From positions 75,001 to 139,000 of the forward strand of contig JAXRKP010000385.1 of the NCBI GenBank assembly GCA_037039925.1: a stretch of DNA of 64,000 nucleotides. Direction: 5' to 3'. Made by a program: the position numbers and the translations under genes. The stretch's first letter is position 1. Each line of letters begins with the position of its first letter. Below, one piece after another: positions 1 through 11,933 of the stretch. Below the pieces are notes generated by a model. The model saw only the letters and a program-made list of their open reading frames with translations. It was not told where the DNA came from and did no database searches. The stretch is from Doris montereyensis. Taxonomy: Eukaryota > Mollusca > Gastropoda > Nudibranchia > Dorididae.

Positions 1-624
1 CCCAACGCTCAACCCTGAATTTTTACTGATATAATAATTGCAAATATTCATCTAATTAATGGATTTGATCGACTCTTAGCACGATTAGAAATTATAATTT
101 ATGAACGTGTACATAAATATGGATTACATGACGACACATACACTATAGTTTGTGAATATTATGTTATTTGATGAGTCGAATACATTACATGTTACGATTT
201 CTGTATTTATGACAATAATACATTACATGTTACAATTTCTGTATTTATGACAATCTGGACTAGTTCTTTCCCGACATTTGTGCACTTCAAAACAATGATG
301 TATGCCTTCACTTTCATGTATTCTCTGAAACATGGGTTTATCAACTTCATATTCATAATATATTGCTTTATCATCATCTCTGGTAAATGTTTGTGTACAA
401 CATTGGTTTTAAGACTTGTTTATGTTTCTCTAGAACTGTTGAGGGCAATTTGATTTTCTGTTCTAATATTTCTATTTGTAAACTTATATATCTTTGACAT
501 TAAAAAAAAAAATAATTTAATTCTGATTTTCTTCGTTTGTCATGTAACCCTATTATATATTTCGTTGGTGTGTCTCTCCTCTGAAAATTGTCTCTTTAGA
601 CCTCCTACAAGTAGAGCAGTAGTA

Positions 625-626
<2 letters not shown>

Positions 627-657
<31 letters not shown>
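627..657. repeat. (AT)n microsatellite
   Basis: About 15 uninterrupted AT units. Confidence 0.95.
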
Positions 658-664
<7 letters not shown>

Positions 665-936
665 TTAAAAGTTTTATATTTATAAGTTTTATTTATTTGG
701 ATAAATAATTGTTACTTTTGTATGACCTTCTTACACAGAAACTTTACAAACCGACGATCTGTTGTAACTTGATTGTTTGACAACACATTACAACCTACCC
801 TGTATTTCCCTTCACTGTTTGTACACTCAAAAACACTACTTACATCACATATCCTCTTCGTGACTCCAGATAGGATTAGGATCGTTGAGTGTGCCATTAT
901 AATATATAGTGGCATTATAAAAGTCACGCTAAGGCT

Positions 937-1012
937 GGACTCAAGACTCAAGACTCAAGACTCAAGAGTCAAGAGTACGCCATACCAGTACGCCATACCA
1001 GTACGCCATACC
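937..1012. repeat. two short tandem arrays
   Basis: Roughly four to five copies of ACTCAAG are followed at once by three copies of a 13 bp unit, AGTACGCCATACC. These are adjacent arrays with unrelated units, just left of the 22 bp minisatellite. Confidence 0.9.
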
Positions 1013-1063
1013 ACATCAGGTAGTGTCACCTAGTTCGTAGTTCCTACCATGTACAGGTAGTGC

Positions 1064-1982
1064 AAATGATGATGGTGTGATGGAATGTTAACAATATTGT
1101 AAACAATGGTGTGATGGAATGTAAACAATGGTGTGATGGAATGTAAACAATGTAAACAATGTGATGGAATGTAAACAATGTGTAAACAATGGTGTGATGG
1201 AATGTAAACAATAACAGTATTGTAAACAATGGTGTGATGGAATGTAAACAATGGTGTGATGGAATGTAAACAATAACAATATTGTAAACAATGGTGTGAT
1301 GGAATGTAAACAATGGTGTGATGGAATGTAAACAATAACAGTAATGTAAACAATGGTGTGATGGAATGTAAACAATGGTGTGATGGAATAACAGTAAAAC
1401 AATAACAATGGTGTGATGGAATGTAAACAAACAATAACAGTATTGTAAACAATGGTGTGATGCAATGTAAACAATGGTGTGATGGAATGTAAACAATAAC
1501 AATATTGTAAACAATGGTGTGATGGAATGTAAACAATAACAATATTGTAAACAATGGTGTGATGGAATGTAAACAATGGTGTGATGGAATGTGTAAACAA
1601 TAACAATATTGTAAACAATGCAGTGATGGAATGTAAACAATGGTGTGATGGAATGTAAACAATAACAGTATTGTAAACAATGGTGTGATGGAATGTAAAC
1701 AATATTGTAAACAATGGTGTGATGGAATGTAAACAATATTGAAAACAATGGCGTGATGGAATGTAAAACAATATTGTAAACAATGGTGTGATGGAATGTA
1801 AAACAGTATTGTAAACAATGGTGTGATGGAATGTAAACAGTATTGTAAACAATGGTGTGATGGAATGTAAACAGTATTGTAAACAATGGTGTGATGGAAT
1901 GTAAACAGTATTGTAAACAATGGTGTGATGGAATGTAAACAATGGTGTAGTGTGATGGAATGTAAACAATATTGTAAACAAT
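1064..1982. repeat. minisatellite, 22 bp core GTAAACAATGGTGTGATGGAAT
   Basis: The core of about 22 bp (GTAAACAATGGTGTGATGG plus AAT) is repeated across ~0.9 kb. In places it is separated by short spacers such as GTAAACAATAACAATATT or GTAAACAGTATT. At the right end the composite unit settles at ~34 bp. The unit lacks stop codons in several minus-strand frames, so long repetitive open frames (up to 426 codons, running to about 2324) result; these are not genes. Confidence 0.95.
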
Positions 1983-2303
1983 GTTCAACTTCGAAACTGG
2001 TTTGGTAATTTCATGGCAGATAAAGATATTTAAAAGGGGTGAAAGTGAAAGCCAATGGTCAGCAATTATGTGCATTGTAATGTGAACAGGAATGGGGTGA
2101 GCATATTGATGGATGGCGTTGACATCGTTTTTGTAGCACCACCGGTCATTTACATTTGCACACTGTGCATGTAGATAAGACAGACGTATACAAAATCCAT
2201 GTTCTATATTTGATATAATATTTATAGTATAGTACATTTTATTAGTAACACTAACACGACTAACAGTAGTAAAACCAAGATATGTTGCAACTGTCAACGT
2301 TAG

Positions 2304-2327
2304 CACACACACACACACACACACACA
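2304..2327. repeat. (CA)n microsatellite
   Basis: About 12 CA units. Confidence 0.95.
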
Positions 2328-2929
2328 TTCTTTGTAACATTGACATGTCTTTGAAATACATTGTAAATAAGTGAACTTTTCTTTTCTTTTTGTAGGTATT
2401 GTAGTTTGTCACACACATTTAATTGCCATGACAATATATGAAAATGGGCACTTTATCAAGACACGTAAAACTTACAAATCACTCACTCACTCATAAGGGC
2501 AAACTTTCATTTGAAAGTAAACAAAATCTCAAACTCAGTCATAATAGGAATTTGGTGTGGTAACAATATTATTTTTTTAAAGAACGTTTAAAGGCATCTC
2601 TTGTTTAAAAAGGAAAAGAAAGAAACGCAAATATGAAGGCAAAAGCAAAGTCCAAAACTGCGATTCATTTTTGTGCAAAATTTCAGCAACATACGTTACC
2701 TAATATTAATAAAGTCAGCAGACCTAACTAAAGTTTACTCTATAATTATAGGCTTGGCGCGAGCTTGTTTTTTAATATGAGATAATGATAGTGTTCACAA
2801 CTTATCACACACTCGAGCCCATAGGGGAGGGGCATAGGCTAGCTCAGATTTACTCAATCCAAAGGAAATCTTGTCACGTCAGTTCAAGCACCTGCGTTTG
2901 TAGAATTTCTCGAATGATTTGCTCATTTA

Positions 2930-3325
2930 TTCAGTGGTGTGAGGCATCAGAGATCTAAACTTCTAATGATGGACATGAGATCAAGGGTTCAAATCTAAGT
3001 TTCAACAGGCTTGACGTTGCATCCAAATAGAATTCCTATGAAAAAACTGATTATGCCACTCTTCAATCAAAGTGTGATTGGATGGAAACACAATTACTTA
3101 CAAAGCTTTGACCAGAAGAGAGAGGTTAGTTAGGCTTGCAACAGATTAAATTACATGGACAATGTACCATCCTGCCCAGGGACTATGTTCTACCACCCCT
3201 TGTTTGTTATGCTAGTGTTACTGTAGTGTTAGGCTCATTTGCCTTAAGCTTTGCTACTGTAAAATGGACCTGCTTCAGCTCTATACCAATGTTGGGATTT
3301 TTTATTTGATTTGATTTGATTTACC
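2930..3325 (+). mobile_element. tRNA-derived SINE, plus strand
   Basis: A tRNA-like head starts near 2930. A good polymerase III B box, GGTTCAAATCT, lies around 2987. After a body of ~300 bp the element ends in a TTTGATTTGATTTGATTT tail (about 3302-3325). The head-body-tail order is that of a tRNA-derived SINE. The exact 5' end is uncertain and no target duplication was resolved. Confidence 0.6.
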
Positions 3326-3520
3326 CACATCTACAACTAAAGAAAGTGATCTTGGGGCCTTTTAACGTCCACAGAGTGTTGTAATCTGCACATGGGACCT
3401 CCTTTTTATAGAGAAAATGGTTAAACCTGTGGCAGTGCTCGAACTCATTGCCTTTTGGTTGAGAGACCGACATCTTGCCTCTGGACTACGATCTTGCCTC
3501 TGGACTACGGAGTCCCCTTC
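3304..3520 (-). mobile_element. tRNA-derived SINE, minus strand, sharing its tail with the neighbour
   Basis: Read on the minus strand, this starts near 3515 with a tRNA-like head containing GAGTTCGAGCACTGCC as B box. It continues through a ~110 bp body and ends in an AAATCAAATCAAATC tail that coincides with the tail of the plus-strand SINE. A 17 bp direct duplication (CATCTTGCCTCTGGACTAC-like) sits in the head at about 3470-3508. Confidence 0.55.
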
Positions 3521-3565
3521 AATGTTGGGAAGACATGTGTTCTTCGTTTCCTTTGGTCACCAGGG

Positions 3566-3915
3566 TTGTTTTCTATACCTTATTTATTTCTCAGAATGTA
3601 CATGTATAAATAACCCATGCCCCTTTGTCCAAACACGTTCAATATTATTCACAATTAGCTGTTGCTTTCTATATCCTTTTCAATGTCTCAGAAATGTACA
3701 TGTATAAATGACGTGTGCTTTAGTCAAACACATTCAATATAATTTACAATTAGCTGTTGTTTTTTATACCTTATCGATGTTGATGTCACAAGAACGTATA
3801 AATAACTAATAAGCTTTAGTTCAAACACATTCATAATTAGCTGTTGTTTTCTATAGTTATTTTGTTTCAAGAATTTACAAATGATCCATGTTATTTTGTC
3901 CAAATACATGTGTGT
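3566..3915. repeat. diverged ~95 bp tandem array, about 3.5 copies
   Basis: The blocks TTCAATAT, ACAATTAGCTGTTG, TTTCTATA and CAGAAATGTACATGTATAAAT recur in the same order about every 90-100 bp. Later copies diverge by substitution and small indels. Confidence 0.75.
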
Positions 3916-5732
3916 ATATGTCAACAAAGGAGAACCTTTAGTGACATAACCTGAAATCACTCATTATAACAACATATATCATGCAAGTCAATTGTAGAAA
4001 CAAAGAGCTTTGTCATAGTTTTCATACCACACAGGATCTTTATTATATTTGTTAGCCTGTTTAAAAATAAACAGGCAACACTCAAAGAACTCTACAATAT
4101 ATCATTCCAGTAATATGTTTCATAAATATAAAAATTTTCAAAATACAAAATAGTGATAATTGTCATTTGACTTGGAAGTGAGCAAATAACATTTAGTGAA
4201 CACACACTCTGTCAATTGTCTCTCCATCTCTCATTCTCTCTCTTATTCTCTTTGTCATAATGACACCATGATGCGACTTACAAAGAATAATGATTTCTGC
4301 TACAAGATGAATGAGTTTGTTGGCCCTAACGATTAAAAACAAAAACAAAAAAATACATGCTTGACACAACAATAATTGATAGGGAGGAAAATTCAATAAA
4401 AATAAACTTTTTTAAAAGAATTATCAAGAAAAAAGAGCATTGATAAACTCATTTGATTAGGGACACTAAATACGTTGCATTTCGGCCAATGAGGAGAAAC
4501 AACACATTGCCTCTAATACAATTTTAAAAAGAAAAGAACAGAAATCGATCCGTTTAATTAATGAATAAGTTGGGTTTTTTTATTTCTCTTTTAAAAAATA
4601 AAATCAAAGAGCAAACTTTCTGAGTAATTATTATAAAAATACAAATTTTTGCAGTCCTGGCATCAGATGTAACTCTGACTCAAAAGACTACTGTTAAAAC
4701 AGTGCTACTCAAAGTGTGTACGCGTACATCGTCCACGGTACATGTGCCATTGTCTGGCAATACGTGGAGATTGAAAGATCCGGCCAATTTTTATCATGCT
4801 GGGTTGGCTTTGTTTTTGCCCACCGGTCCCTAGCACATTGAAAAAAACTGCTGCTCCTCCAAATCAGAAAGTATGAAAACAGTACTGCTTTAAGATGAAT
4901 GCATCCAGGACAAATACAAACACAAGTCAAAACATTGTTGGCATAAGTGGCTAATAAACAAACAGTAAAAGTAAAATTAAGGAATGTAGGGGTTCTTTCT
5001 CTTTCAATTGGACGGATAGGGGTAATATAAAGCTATACAATTCAGATTCCCTTCAAATACTGCCATACACACAAACCAAAAGCTGTTAATTATGTTAGAA
5101 ACACAAACTTCAGTTGAGAAATGTAAGACGCATTGACACTACGGGTGTAAAATGAAAACCTGTGAGTAGTATGAGATAATTAGGCATACTTTTTTTTATA
5201 TCTCTTTTCAAGAAGTATTGATAAAATCATGCTGTCAATATTATTGCTATAAATATATGTGAACTTCACTATGGAGAGAAGGTTAGGAGAAGGTGACAAT
5301 AGTAAATTCTAAGCAAAAGGCAATGAAGGAATAAATGCGACAGTTGATATTAACATCAATGATTTTACCAGTCAAAACAGAATTCAATTGCTAATTACAT
5401 CATAGGGCTACAGCATGAGTCCGTGTGACACTAAGTTCCTGAACAATTTGGTGATTTTTCCAGTCATTGTAAATAAAGGAATTCTTATTCAGCAATGGCA
5501 AATGGCAAGTTCATTTATCTTAAATAATATATCATAACAATCTAGTTAAAACATAAAACACAAATGTGAAAGAATATAATACAATAATGCTGCCTAAATT
5601 CCTTAATGTTACTAGTTCTTTCAATTTTAAACAATCACTTATTCACCACGACACACCAACTAATAAAATCCTACTAACTAATAATGCATTCAGATTCATA
5701 CAAGATTTGTTATTTATACATATAATTTTGAT

Positions 5733-5738
5733 TTTATT
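5733..5738 (-). promoter_or_regulatory. probable poly(A) signal of PPP2R3C
   Basis: AATAAA on the minus strand, 72 bases beyond the PPP2R3C stop codon. Confidence 0.6.
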
Positions 5739-5809
5739 CTAGGTGGACGAGCAGTCTTCTTCATGATATGTCTAACGTGCCCATGGTTTCTAAGTCATAA
5801 GTATGAGGT

Positions 5810-5912
5810 TCAAACTTCATCTGACAGGTCAGGAACCAAGTACTCTCTGTTTTCATAAGTCCAAAAGTCATTCAAGTCGATAAGGATACTAACTACGGTG
5901 TCTCCTTTGCCA
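5810..5912 (-). CDS. PPP2R3C: PPP2R3C last coding exon, stop codon
   Basis: The acceptor TTTTACAG precedes codons for SGKGDTVVSILIDLNDFW and TYENRE, ending at TGA (5810-5812). It joins the upstream exon in phase 2 (AG|T) and is free of indels. The tail is shorter than the human one. Confidence 0.93.
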
Positions 5913-8900
5913 CTGTAAAATAAAGAGATCAAAGAGGAATAGTAGTTTTCAACATCCAAATTCATAATGCTGGTTGAGATTTAAAGACAATGATAGCTTT
6001 TTAGTCTATGTGTGTGGATCTGACAAAACTCTTCATACTGTGGAACATTTTCAAAATGTGTTGGTTTTTTTGCATGTGTGTGCATCAACTGATAGCCCAA
6101 TGTGTTCTGAGCATTTTAAACTCATGAAAATTAGTCAAATTTTGACAAAGTTACATTTTTTTGTAAGAAGAATTTCAAGAATGCAGGGAACCTCATTTTG
6201 GGAAAATCACAATCAAAGGTTCTCTTTTGTTTATAAGAAAGTTTTGAGTTAGGTGCTAAAAAATACCTTTAAACAGTTTTTGGGCACTTTCAAGGCAAGA
6301 AGGCAAAGAACTTAATTTTTCTTGAAAAATTGAGATCAGCTCACATTTTCCTCTTTCTGTTCAGGCCCTTTTCCACGCGTGTGACAGTTTTTGTCAGATC
6401 CACATACATAAATCCTCATGTGTATACATAATACATGTGTTTATGTATTTATCTACCACTGTAAAAAATAAAAATAAAAACCAACAAGAAGAAAAGTCAC
6501 CCCCCCCCCCCCCCTTGAAATAATAATAAAAAATTATACACATGGACATTTAGCTTACTTTAATGACTACACATAGCTTTTTTTTTTTTTATGGGATGGG
6601 GTTTTTTCATTTCAAGCATTGTTCAAGTGGACAGGGAGGAAAATATTTTGTGATATGGTTTTCAAAGTCTGGAGTCATTGTGCATTGAATATACATGTCA
6701 ATTACTGTCAAACCTACATTCTTTTGAAGATCTCAAAAGATTAAAAGCTTGGATAGAGTTGGTGACCACTAACAAAAAGTTCCTTCAAGGCTTATAGAGC
6801 TGGAGCGTATCCCGATTTCAATAGTGGGAAGCGGAACAGGTGACAATAATCACCTACTGGCCAGGACGCTAGTCTGATGCAGGTTTTTACCCCCTGCTAG
6901 TGTTTGTACCTAAAAATATGACAATTTTTCAACACTATAAGGAAGAACAAGATTCAAGTCCACTAACCTTTTTATGAGATCATTGAGTGAAATGTGAAGA
7001 GGATTGTTAGGCTTGACCATATCAAAGATTTCATCCTTCACATCATGAAATTTGATTGGTTCCTGACCATGAATTTTCATTTGTTCTTGAATTGCCTGCA
7101 AGAAGAAAAGAGAAAAAAAAGACAAACTATACTAAATATAAAAGCAATAAGATTAAAAGTTTACATATCTCCACAAGCACTGTAGGATCAACCCTTACAC
7201 TCCAGTGGTGTGATAGATCTACAGTGATTTGGCTATAAATGATGGTAATAAGACAAAGATTATTTAAAAGTTGTCCATGGAGTAAATTGAAATGACTCTT
7301 ATTGTTTATTATACATCTTTAGTTGATGCCTAAAAGACCTCAAAAAGCTATTACCCTTTTACATTTATGTGCAGAACTATTATTCTTCTTCAATGTTATT
7401 CATGAACGTTTGTATACAAGTACAAGTGTACAGGACCTACATCTTTCAGGAAAGCGGCATCAACGCCTAGCATCCCTGTAAAACGATGCTTGATGAGTGG
7501 ATTGACAATGGCTGACAGCCCATTTTTAAGGTCAACAACAATTTGGAGTCTACCAGGATCCAAATTCTCATTCATAATGCAGTTTAGAACTTCTTGAACT
7601 TCCTAGATATTCACATTATTCTCTCAGTCTACGAAAAACACACCAAAAAGAAATTAACTTGCAGACGAGCCTAAACCTGCAGACAGTTTCCTTGTGTTCA
7701 CATCTTCTTCATCTCTTTCCCTTTTTTTGCATTGCAAGTCCGAAAATTAAAAGCACACAATTCCACTGATACATTCCAACAACACAAAAAGAGTTCCATT
7801 AATGTGATTTTGTATTCATATTTTATGGACATGAAAAGTTTTGAATGTAGGGAATCTTCAATCTTCAGAAACATGAGGTGAAATGGGTACAGTTAAGGGT
7901 ACATATACACTCACCCTAAAAAAAAAAGTTCAATGAAAAGACATTGAGGTAGCCTTGGTGTTGAACGTCACAAAATACGAAACAAGTATCTTAGAGCCTG
8001 GGGTTCTCTTCTGTTCTCCATGGCCAGTACAAAATCTAGGTATGTTTTATAATCCTGAAACCAATGAAAGAAAACCCCATATTATAATAAGGCATTGGAA
8101 TTGATGCCAGTGAATTAAACAGCATAATTCAAATTATCTTAAACCAAGGAAATAGGCACAACTATACTATATGTAGGAATTAGAATTTTACGAGTCAATG
8201 GTAGTAGTTGTAAAATCAAAAAATCAAGACAAAGTTTTTTCAAAAATTGACCACAGCAATTTTTAATTGACATTATTTATGCCCGGGACAAACTACTTCT
8301 CTGGTTTTTTAATTAAACTTGAGTGTAAATGAGCACATGGTTACATGGATAGAAACATATCATCATAATGTAACATTGATGGGTGCAACAAAAAAATGAC
8401 AAGAACTTTGGCCAGAGTAGTCTCACAATGCAAGTCTGCATTTCTGCAGGGTTCGGAATGTTAATCAAATTTTTTTTTTCAATTTGCTTTTGATAAAGGA
8501 CAATTTTTTAAAAAAACCAAACCTTACCATTTCACCCTCATAGGTGAGACACTCTTGAAAGACTCTATCCAAAAAATGAATATGTTAAAGTCCCAGTACC
8601 ATATCTGTAAAAGAGAATGAGTTGGGTTGGGGTTTTTTTTTAATTGTTTTGGGTTTATTTTCAAATAAAAAACAGTTAACAATGATGAGGAGAATGTTGA
8701 ATTAATTCACACCAGGGTTCCCACTCAGTTTCAGAAACGAAATTCCAAGAGTTTTCCAAGATTTTTCTATGCAAAAATCACATTTCCTAAGACTATGATC
8801 ACTGATGGTAACGGAGGAAACCCAAAAATAGAGGAAAATTATCGGTGTCGCAACAAACCACAGAAGACCACCCTTCCCACGCCACACCTTCCCCCCAGGA

Positions 8901-9959
8901 TATCATGTATGAAAACGAATTAAATAAAAGCATAAATATGGACATAAATTGTGTGATAATAAGGAAATTTAAATTATTTACATGATTAAAGAATAGTGTA
9001 TCGTCTTCTTAATTTGAAAGCATCTGATACCAGACATGCTAATCTTTTGAAGATCAAAGGGCATATCTCAACTGTATGACACTAAAGTTGTTGCATTTCT
9101 AATATCTGTAATCTCAACTGTACACAACCATTCCCATCCCACAAAAAAAAATAAACAAATGAATAAATACAAAATTCCAAAACAGTAACATTTTGTTTTA
9201 ATCTACTGATCATCCAATTTATCAATTTTCTTCATAATGACTGTTATAATACCTAGATTTAGTTTTCCAAGTTCATAATACTCTACTACAATGAAAGTCG
9301 AGTAAGTCAATGTTCAGTCACAGGGTCTTGACTAAATGATCGACTTCCATGAAAAATCGAATTATGTGATTTGTATGAGTTATCACCCTTTATGGTCGTG
9401 ATTGGTAGAGGGAGTCTGTGTGAGTTTGTTTGTTTCATTGAATTTTACATCGTCCACCATATGCCGTGAGCTTAGGTGAATTTAGAGAAACAGCAAAATG
9501 AAAGAAGAAAAAGAGCAAGGAAAGAAAGAACCTACCACTAACACCGACCAACAGCCCAGTTTGACTCAGTTTCAGACAATATTAAATACTCCCAAATCAA
9601 AGTAGCTTCACTTCCTAGTTCAAGCGCTTAACTTTCTATCAAGAATAAGTGAGAGTAACGCTGAAATAATGTTAACACGCGCCCTTGAAAACAATCAATA
9701 TTCATGTACCGGTAGTAGGCCTAGTCTACTAAATCTCTCTCTCTCTCGCTCGCTCTCTCTTACTCTCAATTCCTTAGTTGAAATCACCCAAAAACTTTCT
9801 ACCAAGAATAGGGCTAAATAATACTAACTACCTATGGTATAATGCTTCCAAACGCAACCTTGAAAAGAAATCAAGTAGCAGTAGTGAGCCTAATACAATA
9901 CAATACTACAGGTACACGCATTGATCAGGATGCTGTATACGAATTCCTGTATTGTATTG

Positions 9960-10022
<63 letters not shown>

Positions 10023-10049
10023 GGGAAGGGAAAGGAGGAGGGAAGGAGG

Positions 10050-10143
<94 letters not shown>

Positions 10144-11902
10144 TTTCATCTTCCTGAATAGGCCTGGTTGGTAAATAAAACACACAGTAGAAATTTCCGG
10201 CATGTACGGGCTTTAACCACGACGTGAAATCGGGTGAAAAGCACAACAAAGGTAGAACTAAAGTAAAATCGCAAATGTGACAAAATCTAAAACGATTACG
10301 TTGAATGATAAAGAGTGGCATGTCTGATAATTTGATAGCCCAGCTGTTCAGAAACGATTTAAGAATGAACGAATCAAAAACAGGAACAGCATCACAGCAT
10401 CACTAAATGGTTACATCCATTGTGGCCTATGAGAAATCTCGTCATCCCGAGATGGAAAAAATACGATATTTCATACAAATTCCAAGATTTTTCCATGACA
10501 TTATGGGAATTTTTAAATATCCAGACTTTCCAAGTCTTGATTTCTTCAAATTCCAAGACTTTTCCAGTTTCCAAGATGAGTATGAACTCTGTTACACTCT
10601 TAATCATGCTGACATAACTACATATCATTCTTCCTTCACCAGATAAAGTCAAAAAAGAGATTCCTGCTAATAAAACATCCATATCATAAACAGCATAACG
10701 TACAGAAGAACAAAAAGCAAGATCAGGACATTAGCACAAATAAGAAATGACTCCCTAGAAGTTTGTTTCAATCTCACACTCACATTCTGACATCCTATGA
10801 CATTTATATTTTTCTTTTTTAAGTATTAACTACCCTTCTAATTACCTGGCTAATTCCTCTTTGCTCAACATGCCATTCCTGTCCTTGTCCAAATTGAGAT
10901 ACTGTCCATAAACCCGAAGCGCAGAGGTGCAGAGAACCAATTTGATTCTTGCATCTCTTTAGAAAGCTCCTCATCTCGCAACTATAAGTGTGCAGCAAAA
11001 ATACAAAAATGTAAATAGTACATGGACCATGAACCTTGAAATTTTAGCAAAATCTCAATCCTGAAGCGCATCATCCCATTGAAATTGCTCCACTATAGAA
11101 ACAAAAGACAAAACAAGAAATGATTAATCAAAGGGTTCCAAATAGAAAGTAATGTAATGAGACATGCCAATTTTAGAGTAAAATCTGTAGAGGGATAAAG
11201 GTTTAATATGGGTTCCTGGTATATTATACTTTCGTAATAAAGTAGGGCTATAAGTTAAAACTATGTAAGTATCCATCCGGAGTACTCAACCAACCAATTA
11301 TACGCTTATAGATAATTCATCATCTGCTTATATAAAAAAAAAAAAATTTCATAGGTTCCATATGCACAATTTGGTAAAGTTACAGGTCCTTTAGTTAAGA
11401 AAGTTGTGTCCTCCTTTCCCCCGACCGGACTCTTAACAAAATAAAAATAAAGAATTGTAAACTAAAAGCAAGCCAACATCAGTCAAAAACCACTGCCACA
11501 TCCCTTCTTTTCAATTATCTTGATTTCTCCACTCCCAAACTCACATCTTCCCAGTCTCAGACACACGCTCCTCATCCTACATTTATTTCAAGCTACTCGT
11601 TGCAATGCTTTCGCAATCACTCTCCCCTCAACAAACATTTTTATCTTATCCCATTTCCAGGTGAAAAAGTGTCCTCCCTGCTCTATGTACCAACATGCAA
11701 CTTCTTTTTCCCTTTCCTGTCTACTGCAACCCAACGCTTCATTAGCCTTGCAGCCTACTACAATTGAATGCGACACCAGCACCGATGCCTGAAGCGCCCC
11801 TAATGAGTCTACCGCTTACTCTTCGTACTCCCTTAACAACAAGATCTCACAGCGAGCAAGACTTGAATTGGCAATCTCATGATGCACAAGACTTTAGGCT
11901 CT

Positions 11903-11933
<31 letters not shown>

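Larger units (their letters stand above)
1..1030. other. AT-rich intergenic DNA, no gene seen
   Basis: I see no conserved coding segment on either strand, and the open frames are short and low in complexity. The stretch contains an AT dinucleotide tract, poly-A/T runs and, at its right end, two short tandem arrays that lead into a minisatellite. Confidence 0.6.
2330..5730. other. intergenic, downstream of PPP2R3C; repeats only
   Basis: No conserved protein segment was found on either strand. The interval holds two tRNA-headed SINEs (about 2930-3520) and a ~95 bp tandem array (3566-3915). The rest is AT-rich unique-looking sequence. Confidence 0.55.

Noticed and set aside
1064..1982. CRISPR-like array
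   Set aside because: Spacers are short and repetitive themselves, and the DNA is eukaryotic. It is an ordinary minisatellite.
1030..2324. Long minus-strand open frames (up to 426 codons) rich in HHTIVYNT/ITPLFT repeats
   Set aside because: They are translations of the 22 bp minisatellite in several frames at once, with no domain or start context.
9890..10321. Arg-Glu and Leu-Ser rich frames (also at 23097-23543, 52731-53190, 61670-62248)
   Set aside because: These are direct translations of GA/CT microsatellites, open on both strands.
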